This document shows, in pieces, positions 17,394 through 25,708 of a DNA stretch of 64,000 bases. The notes under the pieces are model-generated. The model saw only the letters and a list, made by a program, of their open reading frames with translations, did not search any database and had not been told where the DNA came from. Position numbers and translations under genes: made by a program. How positions within the stretch are numbered: the first letter of the stretch is position 1; each line of letters starts with the position of its first letter. This DNA is from JAHJUB01 sp041653615 [NCBI: Candidatus Ratteibacteria bacterium] (lineage in GTDB: Bacteria > Ratteibacteria > UBA8468 > MWAK01): assembly GCA_041653615.1 (NCBI GenBank), contig JBAZEZ010000002.1, forward strand, positions 62,001-126,000. Direction: 5' to 3'.

Positions 17394-18891
17394 ATATTAT
17401 TTGACCACCGCAATTCACTATGTCAATGCCCAACCGCACGTCGGCCACGCTTATGAAATGGTGGCAGCCGATACCCTGGCCCGATGGGAAAGATTTTTAG
17501 GCAAGGAGGTCTTTTTTCTTACCGGCACAGATGAACACGGCAGCAAAATTGCCGCGGCAGCTGATGAAACCGGCCTCTCACCCAAAGAATTAGTTGACCA
17601 AACATCCCAGCGTTATATTGACCTATGGAAGATACTGGACATAAGTTACGATCGCTTCATCCGGACCACCGAACCGGCGCATGAAAAAACGGTACAATCG
17701 ATATTTCTTTCTCTGCAGCAAAACGGCGACATTTACCCGGGAAATTACGAAGGATATTACTGTATCTTTTGCGAAAATTACCTAAAACCGTCCGAAGGAA
17801 CGGTTTGCCCGGACTGCGGCAGGCAGGCCGAAAAATTATCCGAAGAAACCTATTTTTTCCGCCTTTCGCGATACCAGGAAAAATTAAGGGAGCACTTCGT
17901 AAAAAATCCGGAATTCATCCATCCGGAACGATTCCGCAGCGAAATAACCAATCTGCTCTCCGACCCACTGCCGGACCTTTCTCTGACCCGGCGCTGCCCA
18001 TGGGGGGTACCCCTGCCGGAAGGTGTTGCCGGTTCCAAACTTACGATTTACGTCTGGCTTGACGCCCTGCTCAACTATCTTTCCGGAGTTAACTACCTCG
18101 CGGCCGAGGCGGAAAAAGAAAAAGGCGGGCTTTTCAAGCGTTTCTGGCCTCCGGACGTTCAGCTGGTCGGAAAAGACATAATCCGATTTCACTACATATT
18201 CTGGCCGGCAATTCTGATGGCCCTTAACCTGCCGCTTCCCAAAAAAATATCCACGCACGGCTGGTGGCTTTCCGGCGGCGAAAAGATGAGCAAATCAAAA
18301 GGCAACGTAATCGACCCGTTTGATTTTTGCAGCCGCTACGGTTCCGAAGCGCTCCGTTATTTTCTCCTGGCGGAAGTACCCTTCGGGATGGACGGAATTT
18401 TTACGGAAGAAGCCTTTCGGAAACGCTACAACAGCGACCTGGCCAACGACCTGGGAAATCTCATTCATCGTTTCAACCACCTGGTTCGAACAAATTTCGG
18501 AGGTAAAGTTCCGGCATCCCGGGACGGCGGAATCCTGGCCCAGAAAACAGTAGGGCTTCTCCCGATCCTGACGCAGAAGATGGAAAATCTCGATTTCTAT
18601 GGTTTTCTGGAAACCTTACGCGAAATTATCAGCACGGGAAACCATTACCTAGATGAAGAAGCCCCCTGGCGGAAAGGCCCCAATTCCGGTCCGGTGCTTT
18701 ACAACCTGACCGAAGCAAGCCGTATTTTAAGTATTTATCTGGAACCGGTTCTACCCCGCACCGCATTGCTTATCCGACAACAATTAGGCTTGATGAATCT
18801 GCCGATCGGCAAAAAAGCACTGACTTGGGGTCTTACGAAACCGGGTGCAATCGTAACCGAGGCTCCTCCTCTTTTTCCCAGAATTAAATGA
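17386..18891 (+). CDS. metG: Methionyl-tRNA synthetase
   Basis: A 501-residue class I synthetase. HVGHAYE (18-24) is the HIGH motif and GEKMSKSKGN (about 304) the KMSKS loop. A zinc knuckle C-x2-C..C-x2-C lies at about 127-145 (CIFCENYL, VCPDCGR). The protein stops after the anticodon-binding domain, without the C-terminal EMAP-like dimerisation domain. It starts inside the end of the PSP1 gene; the same pairing (yaaT near metS) is known from Bacillota. Confidence 0.95.
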   Translation: MDKYYLTTAIHYVNAQPHVGHAYEMVAADTLARWERFLGKEVFFLTGTDEHGSKIAAAADETGLSPKELVDQTSQRYIDLWKILDISYDRFIRTTEPAHEKTVQSIFLSLQQNGDIYPGNYEGYYCIFCENYLKPSEGTVCPDCGRQAEKLSEETYFFRLSRYQEKLREHFVKNPEFIHPERFRSEITNLLSDPLPDLSLTRRCPWGVPLPEGVAGSKLTIYVWLDALLNYLSGVNYLAAEAEKEKGGLFKRFWPPDVQLVGKDIIRFHYIFWPAILMALNLPLPKKISTHGWWLSGGEKMSKSKGNVIDPFDFCSRYGSEALRYFLLAEVPFGMDGIFTEEAFRKRYNSDLANDLGNLIHRFNHLVRTNFGGKVPASRDGGILAQKTVGLLPILTQKMENLDFYGFLETLREIISTGNHYLDEEAPWRKGPNSGPVLYNLTEASRILSIYLEPVLPRTALLIRQQLGLMNLPIGKKALTWGLTKPGAIVTEAPPLFPRIK

Positions 18892-18938
18892 ATATTAACC
18901 AGACGCTGTCAAAAATTCTATGCAACCAGAAAAAGAAT

Positions 18939-19029
18939 ACCACGGAAGCACGGAGACACGGAATAATGAATTTAGAATATACATTAAGTCTTTTTCAGTG
19001 TTTCCGCAGTTTTCAGTGTTTCCGTGGTA
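18939..19029. repeat. CCACGGAA...TTCCGTGG palindromic repeat
   Basis: About 91 bp with ends ACCACGGAAGCACGGAGACA and CAGTGTTTCCGTGGTA, complementary to each other, plus a second internal AGTGTTTCCGC copy. One copy only in this window. The region 18892-19081 otherwise holds only the pyrH ribosome site GGTGG. Confidence 0.8.
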
Positions 19030-19081
19030 GGGTTTTTGTGGTTGATTTTGACATTATACTTAACCACATACGGTGGAACCT

Positions 19082-19792
19082 ATGAAAAATAAATATCAAC
19101 GAATACTGGTGAAGGTTTCCGGAGAGGCATTTTCCGGAGAAAATGGTTTCGGAATTGAACCGGAACCACTGCGGAAACTAGGTGAAGAACTGAAATCGGC
19201 AATTGACCAGGGCGCCCAGATGGCCGTGGTGATAGGCGCCGGAAACCTGTTCCGGGGTGCGGTAGTAAGCAAGGACGGCATTGATAAAACAACCGCTGAT
19301 TACATGGGCATGGTGGCAACGGTTATTAACGGTCTTGCCCTTCAGTCTGTTATGGAACGCCTGGGGGTTTCTACGCGGCTTCAAACCGCTCTGGAAATGA
19401 GGCAATTGGCGGAACCATACATCAGGCGGCGGGCAATTCGGCATCTGGAAAAAGGCCGGCTGGTCATTTTTGCCGGCGGGACAGGCAGTCCTTATTTCAC
19501 CACCGACACCGCGGCAGCCTTGCGCGCCATTGAAATCCGGGCCCAAATTATCCTCAAAGGAACCAAGGTGGACGGTGTATACTCGGCTGACCCTAAAAAA
19601 GTAAAAAAAGCCAAACGATATCAGCGTCTTTCTTTCGGAGAAGTTCTCAAGAACGACCTGAATATAATGGATGCAACCGCAATCGCTTTGTGCCGGGAAA
19701 ATAAGATTCCCATCATTGTTTTTAACCTTTTTCAAAAAGGAAACCTGAAAAAAGTTCTGGAAGGCTCCGAGATTGGAACTTTAATTTCTTAG
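19082..19792 (+). CDS. pyrH: UMP kinase
   Basis: A 236-residue amino acid kinase fold protein starting MKNKYQRILVKVSGEAFSG. GAGNLFRGA, the DYMGMVATVINGLALQ stretch and GGTGSPYFTTDTAAALRA are characteristic. It makes UDP from UMP and ATP. I use the ATG at 19082, with GGTGG 7-11 nt before it; an in-frame GTG at 19073 is inside that Shine-Dalgarno. The pyrH-frr order is conserved, but rpsB and tsf, usually upstream, are missing. Confidence 0.95.
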   Translation: MKNKYQRILVKVSGEAFSGENGFGIEPEPLRKLGEELKSAIDQGAQMAVVIGAGNLFRGAVVSKDGIDKTTADYMGMVATVINGLALQSVMERLGVSTRLQTALEMRQLAEPYIRRRAIRHLEKGRLVIFAGGTGSPYFTTDTAAALRAIEIRAQIILKGTKVDGVYSADPKKVKKAKRYQRLSFGEVLKNDLNIMDATAIALCRENKIPIIVFNLFQKGNLKKVLEGSEIGTLIS

Positions 19793-19804
19793 AATCAATA
19801 TTTC

Positions 19805-19878
19805 TGTCATTCCCGCGGACTTCGTCTCGCCATAGGCGGACTACGTCCAGCCGAAGGCGGATAGTAAGCGGGAATCCA
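19805..19878. repeat. TGTCATTCCCGC...GCGGGAATCCA repeat
   Basis: Ends TGTCATTCCCGCGGAC and TAAGCGGGAATCCA are inverted; the middle has TTCGTCTCGCCATAGGCGGA. Relatives at 21030, 26204, 29142, 35785 and 63213. A sequence of this type recurs in many uncultured bacteria. Confidence 0.88.
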
Positions 19879-19883
19879 TAACA

Positions 19884-19948
19884 TAACGTAGTGCGACCCT
19901 TTCAGGGTCGCCTGTAGGGGAGGGGTTACATCCCCTCCCAATGGGGGA
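19884..19948. repeat. TGTAGGGG repeat joined to a GCGACCC hairpin
   Basis: CGTAGTGCGACCCTTTCAGGGTCGC is followed directly by TGTAGGGGAGGGGTTACATCCCCTCCC. Its end lies just before GGGGGAA, the probable Shine-Dalgarno of frr. Confidence 0.8.
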
Positions 19949-19954
19949 ACAATT

Positions 19955-20506
19955 ATGAGAGAAAAAGTAAAAAACGCGGAAAATGATATGCGCAAGATTT
20001 TGGATTTTATCAAGCGTGAATACTTGTCCCTTAGAGCATCGCGGGCAAACGTCAGTCTTCTGGATGGAATCACTGTTTCGGCGTATGATTCCCGCCTTCC
20101 CCTCAACCAGGTTGCCACCCTCACTACTCCGCAACCAAACCTGATTATGGTTGCGCCCTGGGACAAGTCACTGGCCGGCGAAATATCCAAAGCTATTCTC
20201 GCCTCTAACCTGGGCCTGAATCCTATCGCCGACGCAACCGGAGTCCGGGTACCGATTCCGCCCCTAAGCGAGGAACGCCGTAAGGAAGTTGTCAAGGTTG
20301 CCCACAAAATCGCGGAACAGGGCCGCGTGGAAATCCGGGACGTTCGTCATAAAGCCAACGAAGAACTGAAAAAATCCGAGAAGGAAAAAAAGATTTCCGA
20401 GGACGACATGCACCACGGTATCAGCGAAATTCAGAAACTGACCGACCATTCCATCGCGGAGATAGACCATCTCCTGGCGGCTAAAGAAAAAGAAATTATG
20501 GAGTAA
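19955..20506 (+). CDS. frr: Ribosome recycling factor
   Basis: A 183-residue protein with the RRF domain order: a helical arm (RKILDFIKREYLSLRASRANVSLLDGI), VAPWDKSLAGEISKAILASNLGLNPIADA, GVRVPIPPLSEERRKEVVK and a C-terminal helix rich in Lys and Glu. With EF-G it splits post-termination ribosomes. Length is normal (about 185). It follows pyrH; the 160 bp between them are filled with dispersed repeats. Confidence 0.95.
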   Translation: MREKVKNAENDMRKILDFIKREYLSLRASRANVSLLDGITVSAYDSRLPLNQVATLTTPQPNLIMVAPWDKSLAGEISKAILASNLGLNPIADATGVRVPIPPLSEERRKEVVKVAHKIAEQGRVEIRDVRHKANEELKKSEKEKKISEDDMHHGISEIQKLTDHSIAEIDHLLAAKEKEIME

Positions 20507-20544
20507 ATGAACCTTTTTAACAGAAAGCGGTACTAAATATATAG

Positions 20545-21003
20545 ATGGACAAGATGGAAACAAACGAACTGGAAAGGGAGATTCTCAACCTGGCCGGGGA
20601 AATCCGGCAGAAAAACTTGCCGGAAAGCGTGGTCCCGGCAACCCTGTCCATCTTGCAATATTTCTCTCCCCTGCGGGGAGAGGACAAAGGTGAGAGGGGA
20701 AACCGGCGCTCCCTTCTCCCAATCCTTGTTACCCTGCTCCTGCTTTTCCTCTTCATCCCCTTCTTCTCCTTCAATTCGGAACCGGCGCTAAACGTTATCC
20801 GGCTGGTTTTGCTCCTGTTTTCAATCGCGGCGGGAACCGCTCTCTTTTTTAAACCGGAAACAATGGTCGGGATAGACCGGAAAATTCTGGGCGGCCGGTT
20901 AAACCGCATCGGACCGGCCGCCACCCATTCCCAGGAAATTTTACTCTTTCGGCTTCAATCAATATACTTCATACTAATAGCTATTTTCATCTGTAAACTG
21001 TAG
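20545..21003 (+). CDS. Small membrane protein of unknown function
   Basis: A 152-residue protein I do not recognise. An amphipathic N-terminus (ELEREILNLAGEIRQKNLPESVV) is followed by three predicted membrane helices (about 56-73, 84-102, 132-151). Residues 40-53 (FSPLRGEDKGERGN) are encoded by a CCCTCTCCCC-type repeat in frame (20663-20702). The stop TAG belongs to a TGTAGGGGTCGG repeat, so the natural C-terminus may have been altered. Confidence 0.6.
   Translation: MDKMETNELEREILNLAGEIRQKNLPESVVPATLSILQYFSPLRGEDKGERGNRRSLLPILVTLLLLFLFIPFFSFNSEPALNVIRLVLLLFSIAAGTALFFKPETMVGIDRKILGGRLNRIGPAATHSQEILLFRLQSIYFILIAIFICKL
20663..20702. repeat. CCCTCTCCCC repeat, in frame inside a gene
   Basis: TCTCTCCCCTGCGGGGAGAG followed by GTGAGAGGGG, the same pattern as intergenic copies at 24893, 37121 and 48563. 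Confidence 0.8.
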
Positions 21004-21093
21004 GGGTCGGATTCATCCGACCCGAACGCTGTCATTCCCGCATGCTTCGTCTCGCCATAGCCTTGGCGAAGGCGGATTTTAGGCGGGAATCCA
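21000..21093. repeat. Two adjacent repeats: TGTAGGGGTCGG hairpin and TGTCATTCCCGC element
   Basis: 21000-21026 is a TGTAGGGGTCGGATTCATCC / CGACCCG hairpin; 21030-21093 is a TGTCATTCCCGC...GCGGGAATCCA element. They fill the space before the first pilin-like gene. Confidence 0.85.
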
Positions 21094-21117
21094 CACCGAA
21101 AAAACCGGAGGCTGAAA

Positions 21118-21837
21118 ATGCGTAAAAAAAACGGTTTCACCTTAATCGAACTTCTGGTAGTTATTGCTATCATGGTTATCCTGGCAGCAATACTGATACC
21201 TGGCGTTACGACGGCAATGAAACAGGCAAAATCCAATCGTGCCGTTTCGGAAATGCAGCACCTGACAACCGTAATCACCCAGGTATATAGTGAGGTGGGG
21301 TATTATGTCCGGCTGGAAGATTTAGCTGAATCCAATCAAACAAATGTTAGAAGATGGATATCCAGTGATTATACAAATGGACTTAGTGACGGTGATGTCC
21401 CTGCTCTTAATACCTTAAGTTACACTGTGGATGCTAGTGATGTTTCGGCTATGTGGGCCGGACCTTACACAACCTATAAGTCTTACTGTGCAACTATCGC
21501 TGCTAATTCCACTACTCCTGGCGGTTTAAGACCACTTGACCCGTGGGGGACAATGGGTAATTCAGGCACCAATAATGGACAATACCGGATGTTTTGGATT
21601 ACTAAAATTGCTTTTCCCAACCTGGTGCCAGCCGGCGCCAACGGCGCAATGGTTATCATTTCTGCCGGCGCCGACGGTATACTGCAATCCTGCGCTACAA
21701 ACAAAACTACTCCGGCACTTACAAAATCCACCGCTCCATTCCCTGATGCAAGTATCAATTTCACATATTTTGAACCAACAAACACAAATATTACCGAAAA
21801 AGACCCTTATTACATCTTTAACGCCGGCATACAGTAA
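21118..21837 (+). CDS. Type IV pilin / type II pseudopilin-like protein
   Basis: A 239-residue protein with a textbook class III signal: MRKKNG then FTLIELLVVIAIMVILAAIL, cleaved after Gly6 by a PilD-type peptidase, with Glu5 of the mature protein in place. The helix is followed by a region like GspG (SEMQHLTTVITQVYSEVGYY) and a C-terminal globular part with LDPWGTMGN, the segment that binds calcium in GspG. Strong GGAGG site. First of four pilin-like genes; the motor, platform and secretin genes are not here. Confidence 0.88.
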   Translation: MRKKNGFTLIELLVVIAIMVILAAILIPGVTTAMKQAKSNRAVSEMQHLTTVITQVYSEVGYYVRLEDLAESNQTNVRRWISSDYTNGLSDGDVPALNTLSYTVDASDVSAMWAGPYTTYKSYCATIAANSTTPGGLRPLDPWGTMGNSGTNNGQYRMFWITKIAFPNLVPAGANGAMVIISAGADGILQSCATNKTTPALTKSTAPFPDASINFTYFEPTNTNITEKDPYYIFNAGIQ

Positions 21838-21848
21838 TGGTTTAGCGT

Positions 21849-21914
21849 GTCATTCTGAGCGTAGCGAAGAATCTCATAACTATAGAGCCTTTACAACTAC
21901 GGTTCAGGATGACA
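21849..21914. repeat. TCATTCTGAGCG repeat, copy 1 of 3
   Basis: TGTCATTCTGAGCGTAGCGA at the left and TTCAGGATGACA at the right form an inverted pair. Other copies at 51579-51652 and 55932-56003. Confidence 0.88.
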
Positions 21915-21924
21915 AATAATATAA

Positions 21925-23589
21925 ATGGCCAAAATATTAAAAAATAATCGTGGTATGGCGTTGGTGGTGGCGCTTCTGACATCTTTTATACTCTTGGCAT
22001 TAGTTGGCAGTCTTTTCTGGATAATTGCTTCCACTTCCAGGCAGGCTGAATACGCCAAAAATTCCGCCATCGCTCTGAATTTGGCCGAAGCCGGAACCGC
22101 GGATGCCATTTACCGGCTTAATCATTGCGGAACCGATGGCATCGGTAATTATCCATTTGCCCTCTCTACTAATCCTTTCGGAACTTCTAATTTTACTTCT
22201 TTACCGGTAGATATTCTTAATACCTCGTCTTATGCTGGTTTACAAGACCCTGTAATTTCCGGTACTCTTAATAATGGAAATTATTATGTTGGACTAATCG
22301 ATAACGCCACCGAAACTGACACAATTATTGCCGTAGGTTTCTATAAAGGAGTTCGACGTATTTTGACTGTGCCGCTGAGAGGAAATAATGATATAACCTT
22401 TGCACGACAACCAATATCTCCGCCTACGGGTAGTGTTACCCAGGGAATATCTGAGGCATTTAATAAGCACGTCATTTATGCCGGAATCGTCGTTTACAAC
22501 GCCGGAACAGTAAACGGAAACATTACTTCTACCAATGACATACTTACCGCAATTACTACTAATACAGGGGTAACCAAAACGAGGGTTTCAAGTATTGATA
22601 ATACTTATTTTCCTATCCTTACTTCTCTTGCAGCTTTACCCGTTCCAAGTTGGACTCGTACATACACAGACGGTTTTCGTCCCGGTCCTGTAGCATTTAC
22701 TGCTGATTATCCTGGTTCCACATATAACGCGACAACTGATACCTATACTTTTCCTACCGGTATTCTTATCGCTGGTACTAATCTTGAATTCATTACCGGA
22801 TCTAATCCTGTTCCGGTAGTCGACATATCTTCCCTTACCGCAATAAATAGTTCCATAAAAACATCCGGCAATTTAACTTTAAGCGGCACAAAAACCATTG
22901 GAACCGGGGTTGTTTTCCAACCCTCCGGTACAATAACAGTCGACAATAACACAATTATTAACGGCGACCTCATCGTTGAAGGTGTACCCTTAACTTTAAA
23001 TAACAACAACATCACCGTAAATGGAGCCGTTCTTTGTGATAATGCCATAATTATATCAAACAACACTACCATCTATGCTTCGACAAGCAATAGAGAAGCC
23101 GCCATTTTGATGGAATCTGTTACCGGTGATACCGTTACTATTTCTGTCAGTCCGGCTATTACGTTAGGCGCAAACCAAATAGCGGCAGTTATCGCTTACT
23201 CAAACGCGGGGGCGGTTGGAGTGAGCGTAAACGCGAATTTAACTCCCACGATGAATTCCAGCCAATCTAGTATCATTGCTTACGCTGGTTCGAATACCGC
23301 TAACATAAAAATAGGAGATAGTGCGGCGACAAATGTTAACGGTCTTGTTTATGCATATAGCATTGATGCTGTAAATGTAGGAAATATTACATTGGGCGCT
23401 TCTGCGGGTAATATCAACGGCGCATTGGTTGCCGACGGGACAGTCGCCTTAAGCGGCGGCGGCAACTTAATCTTAAGTTATGAAATTTCTTCATTCACCG
23501 GTGCGAGTTTAAGTAACGATATCTTCTCCGGTTTTTCCGGCGGGCGCAGGGCATACGTGCCGGTGTGGCAGGGATGGAAATTAAGATGA
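21925..23589 (+). CDS. PilX/GspK-like pilus-associated protein
   Basis: A 554-residue protein. The N-terminus NNRGMALVVALLTSFILLALVG is like PilX or GspK: a short leader, the RG^MALV cleavage context and no Glu5, then a long helix ending in NLAEAGTADAIYRL. Residues about 150-540 are rich in Asn, Thr, Gly and Val with many short repeated strands (SGTITVDNNTIINGD, LTLNNNNITVNGAVL), which suggests a right-handed beta-solenoid like that of bactofilins or surface proteins. Function is inferred from fold and place only. It overlaps the next gene by 4 nt (ATGA). Confidence 0.72.
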   Translation: MAKILKNNRGMALVVALLTSFILLALVGSLFWIIASTSRQAEYAKNSAIALNLAEAGTADAIYRLNHCGTDGIGNYPFALSTNPFGTSNFTSLPVDILNTSSYAGLQDPVISGTLNNGNYYVGLIDNATETDTIIAVGFYKGVRRILTVPLRGNNDITFARQPISPPTGSVTQGISEAFNKHVIYAGIVVYNAGTVNGNITSTNDILTAITTNTGVTKTRVSSIDNTYFPILTSLAALPVPSWTRTYTDGFRPGPVAFTADYPGSTYNATTDTYTFPTGILIAGTNLEFITGSNPVPVVDISSLTAINSSIKTSGNLTLSGTKTIGTGVVFQPSGTITVDNNTIINGDLIVEGVPLTLNNNNITVNGAVLCDNAIIISNNTTIYASTSNREAAILMESVTGDTVTISVSPAITLGANQIAAVIAYSNAGAVGVSVNANLTPTMNSSQSSIIAYAGSNTANIKIGDSAATNVNGLVYAYSIDAVNVGNITLGASAGNINGALVADGTVALSGGGNLILSYEISSFTGASLSNDIFSGFSGGRRAYVPVWQGWKLR

Positions 23590-24074
23590 GAAAAGAGATT
23601 GCCGCGCTGAACTACGCTCGCAATGACAAACGAGCTGGATATACGCTGATTGAAGCAGTGTTGGCAGTGGTAGTTATAACCATAGCAGTTGCCGCCACCC
23701 TGGTTATTATGGCAAAAATGATGGGTTATACTGCTAACAAGGGCCAGGCGGTTGATATCTCTAACGCGATTACAATCAGCCAGATGGCGATAGATGGAAT
23801 ACGGGACCAGAAATTTCCCCCAACTTCTCAAATTGGAAACCTCAGCGAAATCACTGATGGCGACAGCATAATTTCCGGTATCCATTATACCTATTCAACC
23901 ACAATTCAAGCATCTGATAATAGTAACCCATCTGCCACTGAATACGGAAGCGTTACCGGTGATTTGATGCCGGATTCACAGCATAACCTTTTAGAGGTTA
24001 CAGTAACGGTTTATAAAAACGGAAAGCAGATTTTACATACGGTGACGTATAAAACAAGGAACGGGTATTATTAA
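23586..24074 (+). CDS. Minor pilin / pseudopilin-like protein (PilV/GspI type)
   Basis: A 162-residue protein with an 18-residue leader ending in RAG, then YTLIEAVLAVVVITIAVAATL; Tyr replaces the usual Phe at position 1 and Glu5 is kept. I choose the ATG at 23586 (ATGA with the previous stop). The leader (EIAALNYARND) is encoded by a 34-bp repeat that is present letter for letter in the leader of the next gene. The C-terminus is a small beta domain typical of minor pilins. Confidence 0.8.
   Translation: MRKEIAALNYARNDKRAGYTLIEAVLAVVVITIAVAATLVIMAKMMGYTANKGQAVDISNAITISQMAIDGIRDQKFPPTSQIGNLSEITDGDSIISGIHYTYSTTIQASDNSNPSATEYGSVTGDLMPDSQHNLLEVTVTVYKNGKQILHTVTYKTRNGYY
23595..23628. repeat. 34-bp repeat in a prepilin leader, copy 1
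   Basis: The sequence from GAGATTGCCGCGC to CGCAATGACA is identical to 24103-24136. It resembles a common dispersed repeat of uncultured bacteria. Confidence 0.92.
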
Positions 24075-24075
24075 A

Positions 24076-24885
24076 ATGAAAAAGCGAGATTGCTGTAAAA
24101 ACGAGATTGCCGCGCTGAACTACGCTCGCAATGACACTGCCCCCCCACCACGCCTCCCCCGCCAGGGGGGAGGATACAAAAAAGGGTTTACGCTGATTGA
24201 GATGCTGACAACAACCGCGATTATGGTTATTGTCTTCGGCTTATTGGCGCTTATCTTCGGCCGGGCAACCACTATCCATAAAGTCGTGCGCAGCGGCGGG
24301 GATGCGGAAAATTTCGGTATTTACCTGATAAATACAATAATTTACGGACCCGGAACAAATAGAGAAGAAGGTCTGATTGGCGTGGAAAACGTTATCCATC
24401 CAGAAAACAGCTTCGACGCTACTTTTACTGGGCTTGACCCAACAGTCGCCTCAGAAGCCGGTATTAATTACCCCCCAATAAATCCGCCAGACCAACGCTT
24501 CTGTGGTCCTTATCTCTATCTGGGATTTAAAACAAAAGGTAGTGCAAAAAACATTCTTTACCGGATGGCTATTGCCAACACTACTACCGCTTATTCAATT
24601 TACCGTGATAACGGAGTAAATTATGACTTTGCCGACATTGGCGCTAACTATTTTGACCTAAAACCAACTTGGGCAAAAGATAGACAATTACAGGTTTTAA
24701 ACACATCCGGATTTTATTATTACAAAATAGATGCATCAGGAAATCCGCAACCGATTACTGATGCGATTAATGACCCGATATACTTTGTTGGTATTAAACT
24801 TGTGCTTAAAAGCATACTCCAAAATACCCAGGAAGCAGTGACGCTTTACCGATGCGTGCGGATTAGAAATCAGATAGATTTTTAG
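24076..24885 (+). CDS. Minor pilin / pseudopilin-like protein (PilW/GspJ type)
   Basis: A 269-residue protein with GFTLIEMLTTTAIMVIVFGLL after a very long 37-residue leader. The leader joins two repeat-derived stretches: EIAALNYARND (34-bp repeat) and APPPRLPRQGGG (CCCCTCC-type repeat). The mature part has a GspJ/PilW-like layout, with Glu5, a long helix and a beta-rich C-terminus. A Cys pair lies in the leader (DCC). With the three previous genes it could form the initiating tip of a pilus or secretion pseudopilus. Confidence 0.78.
   Translation: MKKRDCCKNEIAALNYARNDTAPPPRLPRQGGGYKKGFTLIEMLTTTAIMVIVFGLLALIFGRATTIHKVVRSGGDAENFGIYLINTIIYGPGTNREEGLIGVENVIHPENSFDATFTGLDPTVASEAGINYPPINPPDQRFCGPYLYLGFKTKGSAKNILYRMAIANTTTAYSIYRDNGVNYDFADIGANYFDLKPTWAKDRQLQVLNTSGFYYYKIDASGNPQPITDAINDPIYFVGIKLVLKSILQNTQEAVTLYRCVRIRNQIDF
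24103..24178. repeat. 34-bp repeat copy 2 followed by a CCCCTCC-type repeat, in frame
   Basis: 24103-24136 is identical to 23595-23628. 24138-24178 has GCCTCCCCCGCCAGGGGGGA. Both are translated as the leader of the pilin gene at 24076. Confidence 0.88.
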
Positions 24886-24892
24886 TTATTAC

Positions 24893-24944
24893 TACCCCTC
24901 CATCCCCTCACCTCCCCTCTCCCCCAAGGAGAGAGGGATAAAAG
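24893..24944. repeat. CCCTCTCCCC repeat, intergenic
   Basis: CTCCCCTCTCCCCCAAGGAG AGAGGGATAA: a short hairpin of the same family as 37121-37169 and 48563-48613. Confidence 0.8.
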
Positions 24945-24961
24945 ATTTAAAATGAAAAATT

Positions 24962-25708
24962 ATGAAATACATAATTGCGATTGACGGGCCGGCCGGCGCC
25001 GGGAAAAGCACGGTTGCCAAAGCCTTGGCCCAAAAATTAGGTTTTTTCTACCTGGATACCGGGGCGCTTTACCGCACCCTTACCTACAAAGCTCTGCAAA
25101 AAGGCCTTGACCTGGAAAATGAAAAAACACTGGCCGCGCTTGCCCACGCGACCAAAATTGACCTGCAGGATAAAGTGGACGGGCTGCACGTCTTTATGGA
25201 CGACCAGGAAGTAACCGACCAAATACGCACTCCGGAAGTAACGCGAAGCACCTTCTACATCGCCCGCTCCCCGGAAGTACGCCAGGCCATCCTCCCGTTA
25301 CAGCGAAAATTTGGCGAAAGGGCAAATCTGGTAGTTGAGGGCAGGGATACGACCACGGTGGTTTTTCCGAATGCAACGCTTAAGATTTATCTGGACGCAA
25401 ACTTGGGAACGCGCGCAAAAAGGCGGGGCAAAGACCTGACCAAGGCAGGCGTGGAGCAATCAATTACCAAAATTGCGGAGGAGGTAGCGGAGCGAGACAA
25501 CCATGACCGTTCCCGCTCCGTCGCCCCTTTGCGGCAGGCAGAAGATGCCTTCTACCTTGACACCACAAACCTTTCCATTACCGAGGTGGTTGAACGCCTG
25601 GCTTCGCTTTTTTATTCATCCGTTCCTTCATTTGTTCGCGAAACTGTGGATTCATCTTCATCCGCTGTTCGGCCATGCTGTAAAGACCCCGGCGAACTTC
25701 CTGAGTAA
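24962..25708 (+). CDS. cmk: Cytidylate kinase with an extended C-terminus
   Basis: A 248-residue kinase making CDP from CMP. IDGPAGAGKSTVAKALA (P-loop, 7-23), FYLDTGALYRTLTYKA, VVEGRDTTTVVFPNA and RDNHDRSRSVAPL cover the core; NLSITEVVERLASLF (about 203-217) is the normal end of the family. The remaining 31 residues look random, and the last 131 nt overlap, tail to tail, the Spy-like gene on the other strand. The usual stop codon seems lost and translation runs on antisense to its neighbour. Confidence 0.93.
   Translation: MKYIIAIDGPAGAGKSTVAKALAQKLGFFYLDTGALYRTLTYKALQKGLDLENEKTLAALAHATKIDLQDKVDGLHVFMDDQEVTDQIRTPEVTRSTFYIARSPEVRQAILPLQRKFGERANLVVEGRDTTTVVFPNATLKIYLDANLGTRAKRRGKDLTKAGVEQSITKIAEEVAERDNHDRSRSVAPLRQAEDAFYLDTTNLSITEVVERLASLFYSSVPSFVRETVDSSSSAVRPCCKDPGELPE

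Noticed and set aside
21536-21919. Open frame of 127 codons overlapping the first pilin gene
   Set aside because: It lies in another frame of a clear pilin gene and ends in repeat-derived CHSERSEESH, a known artefact of the TCATTCTGAGCG repeat.
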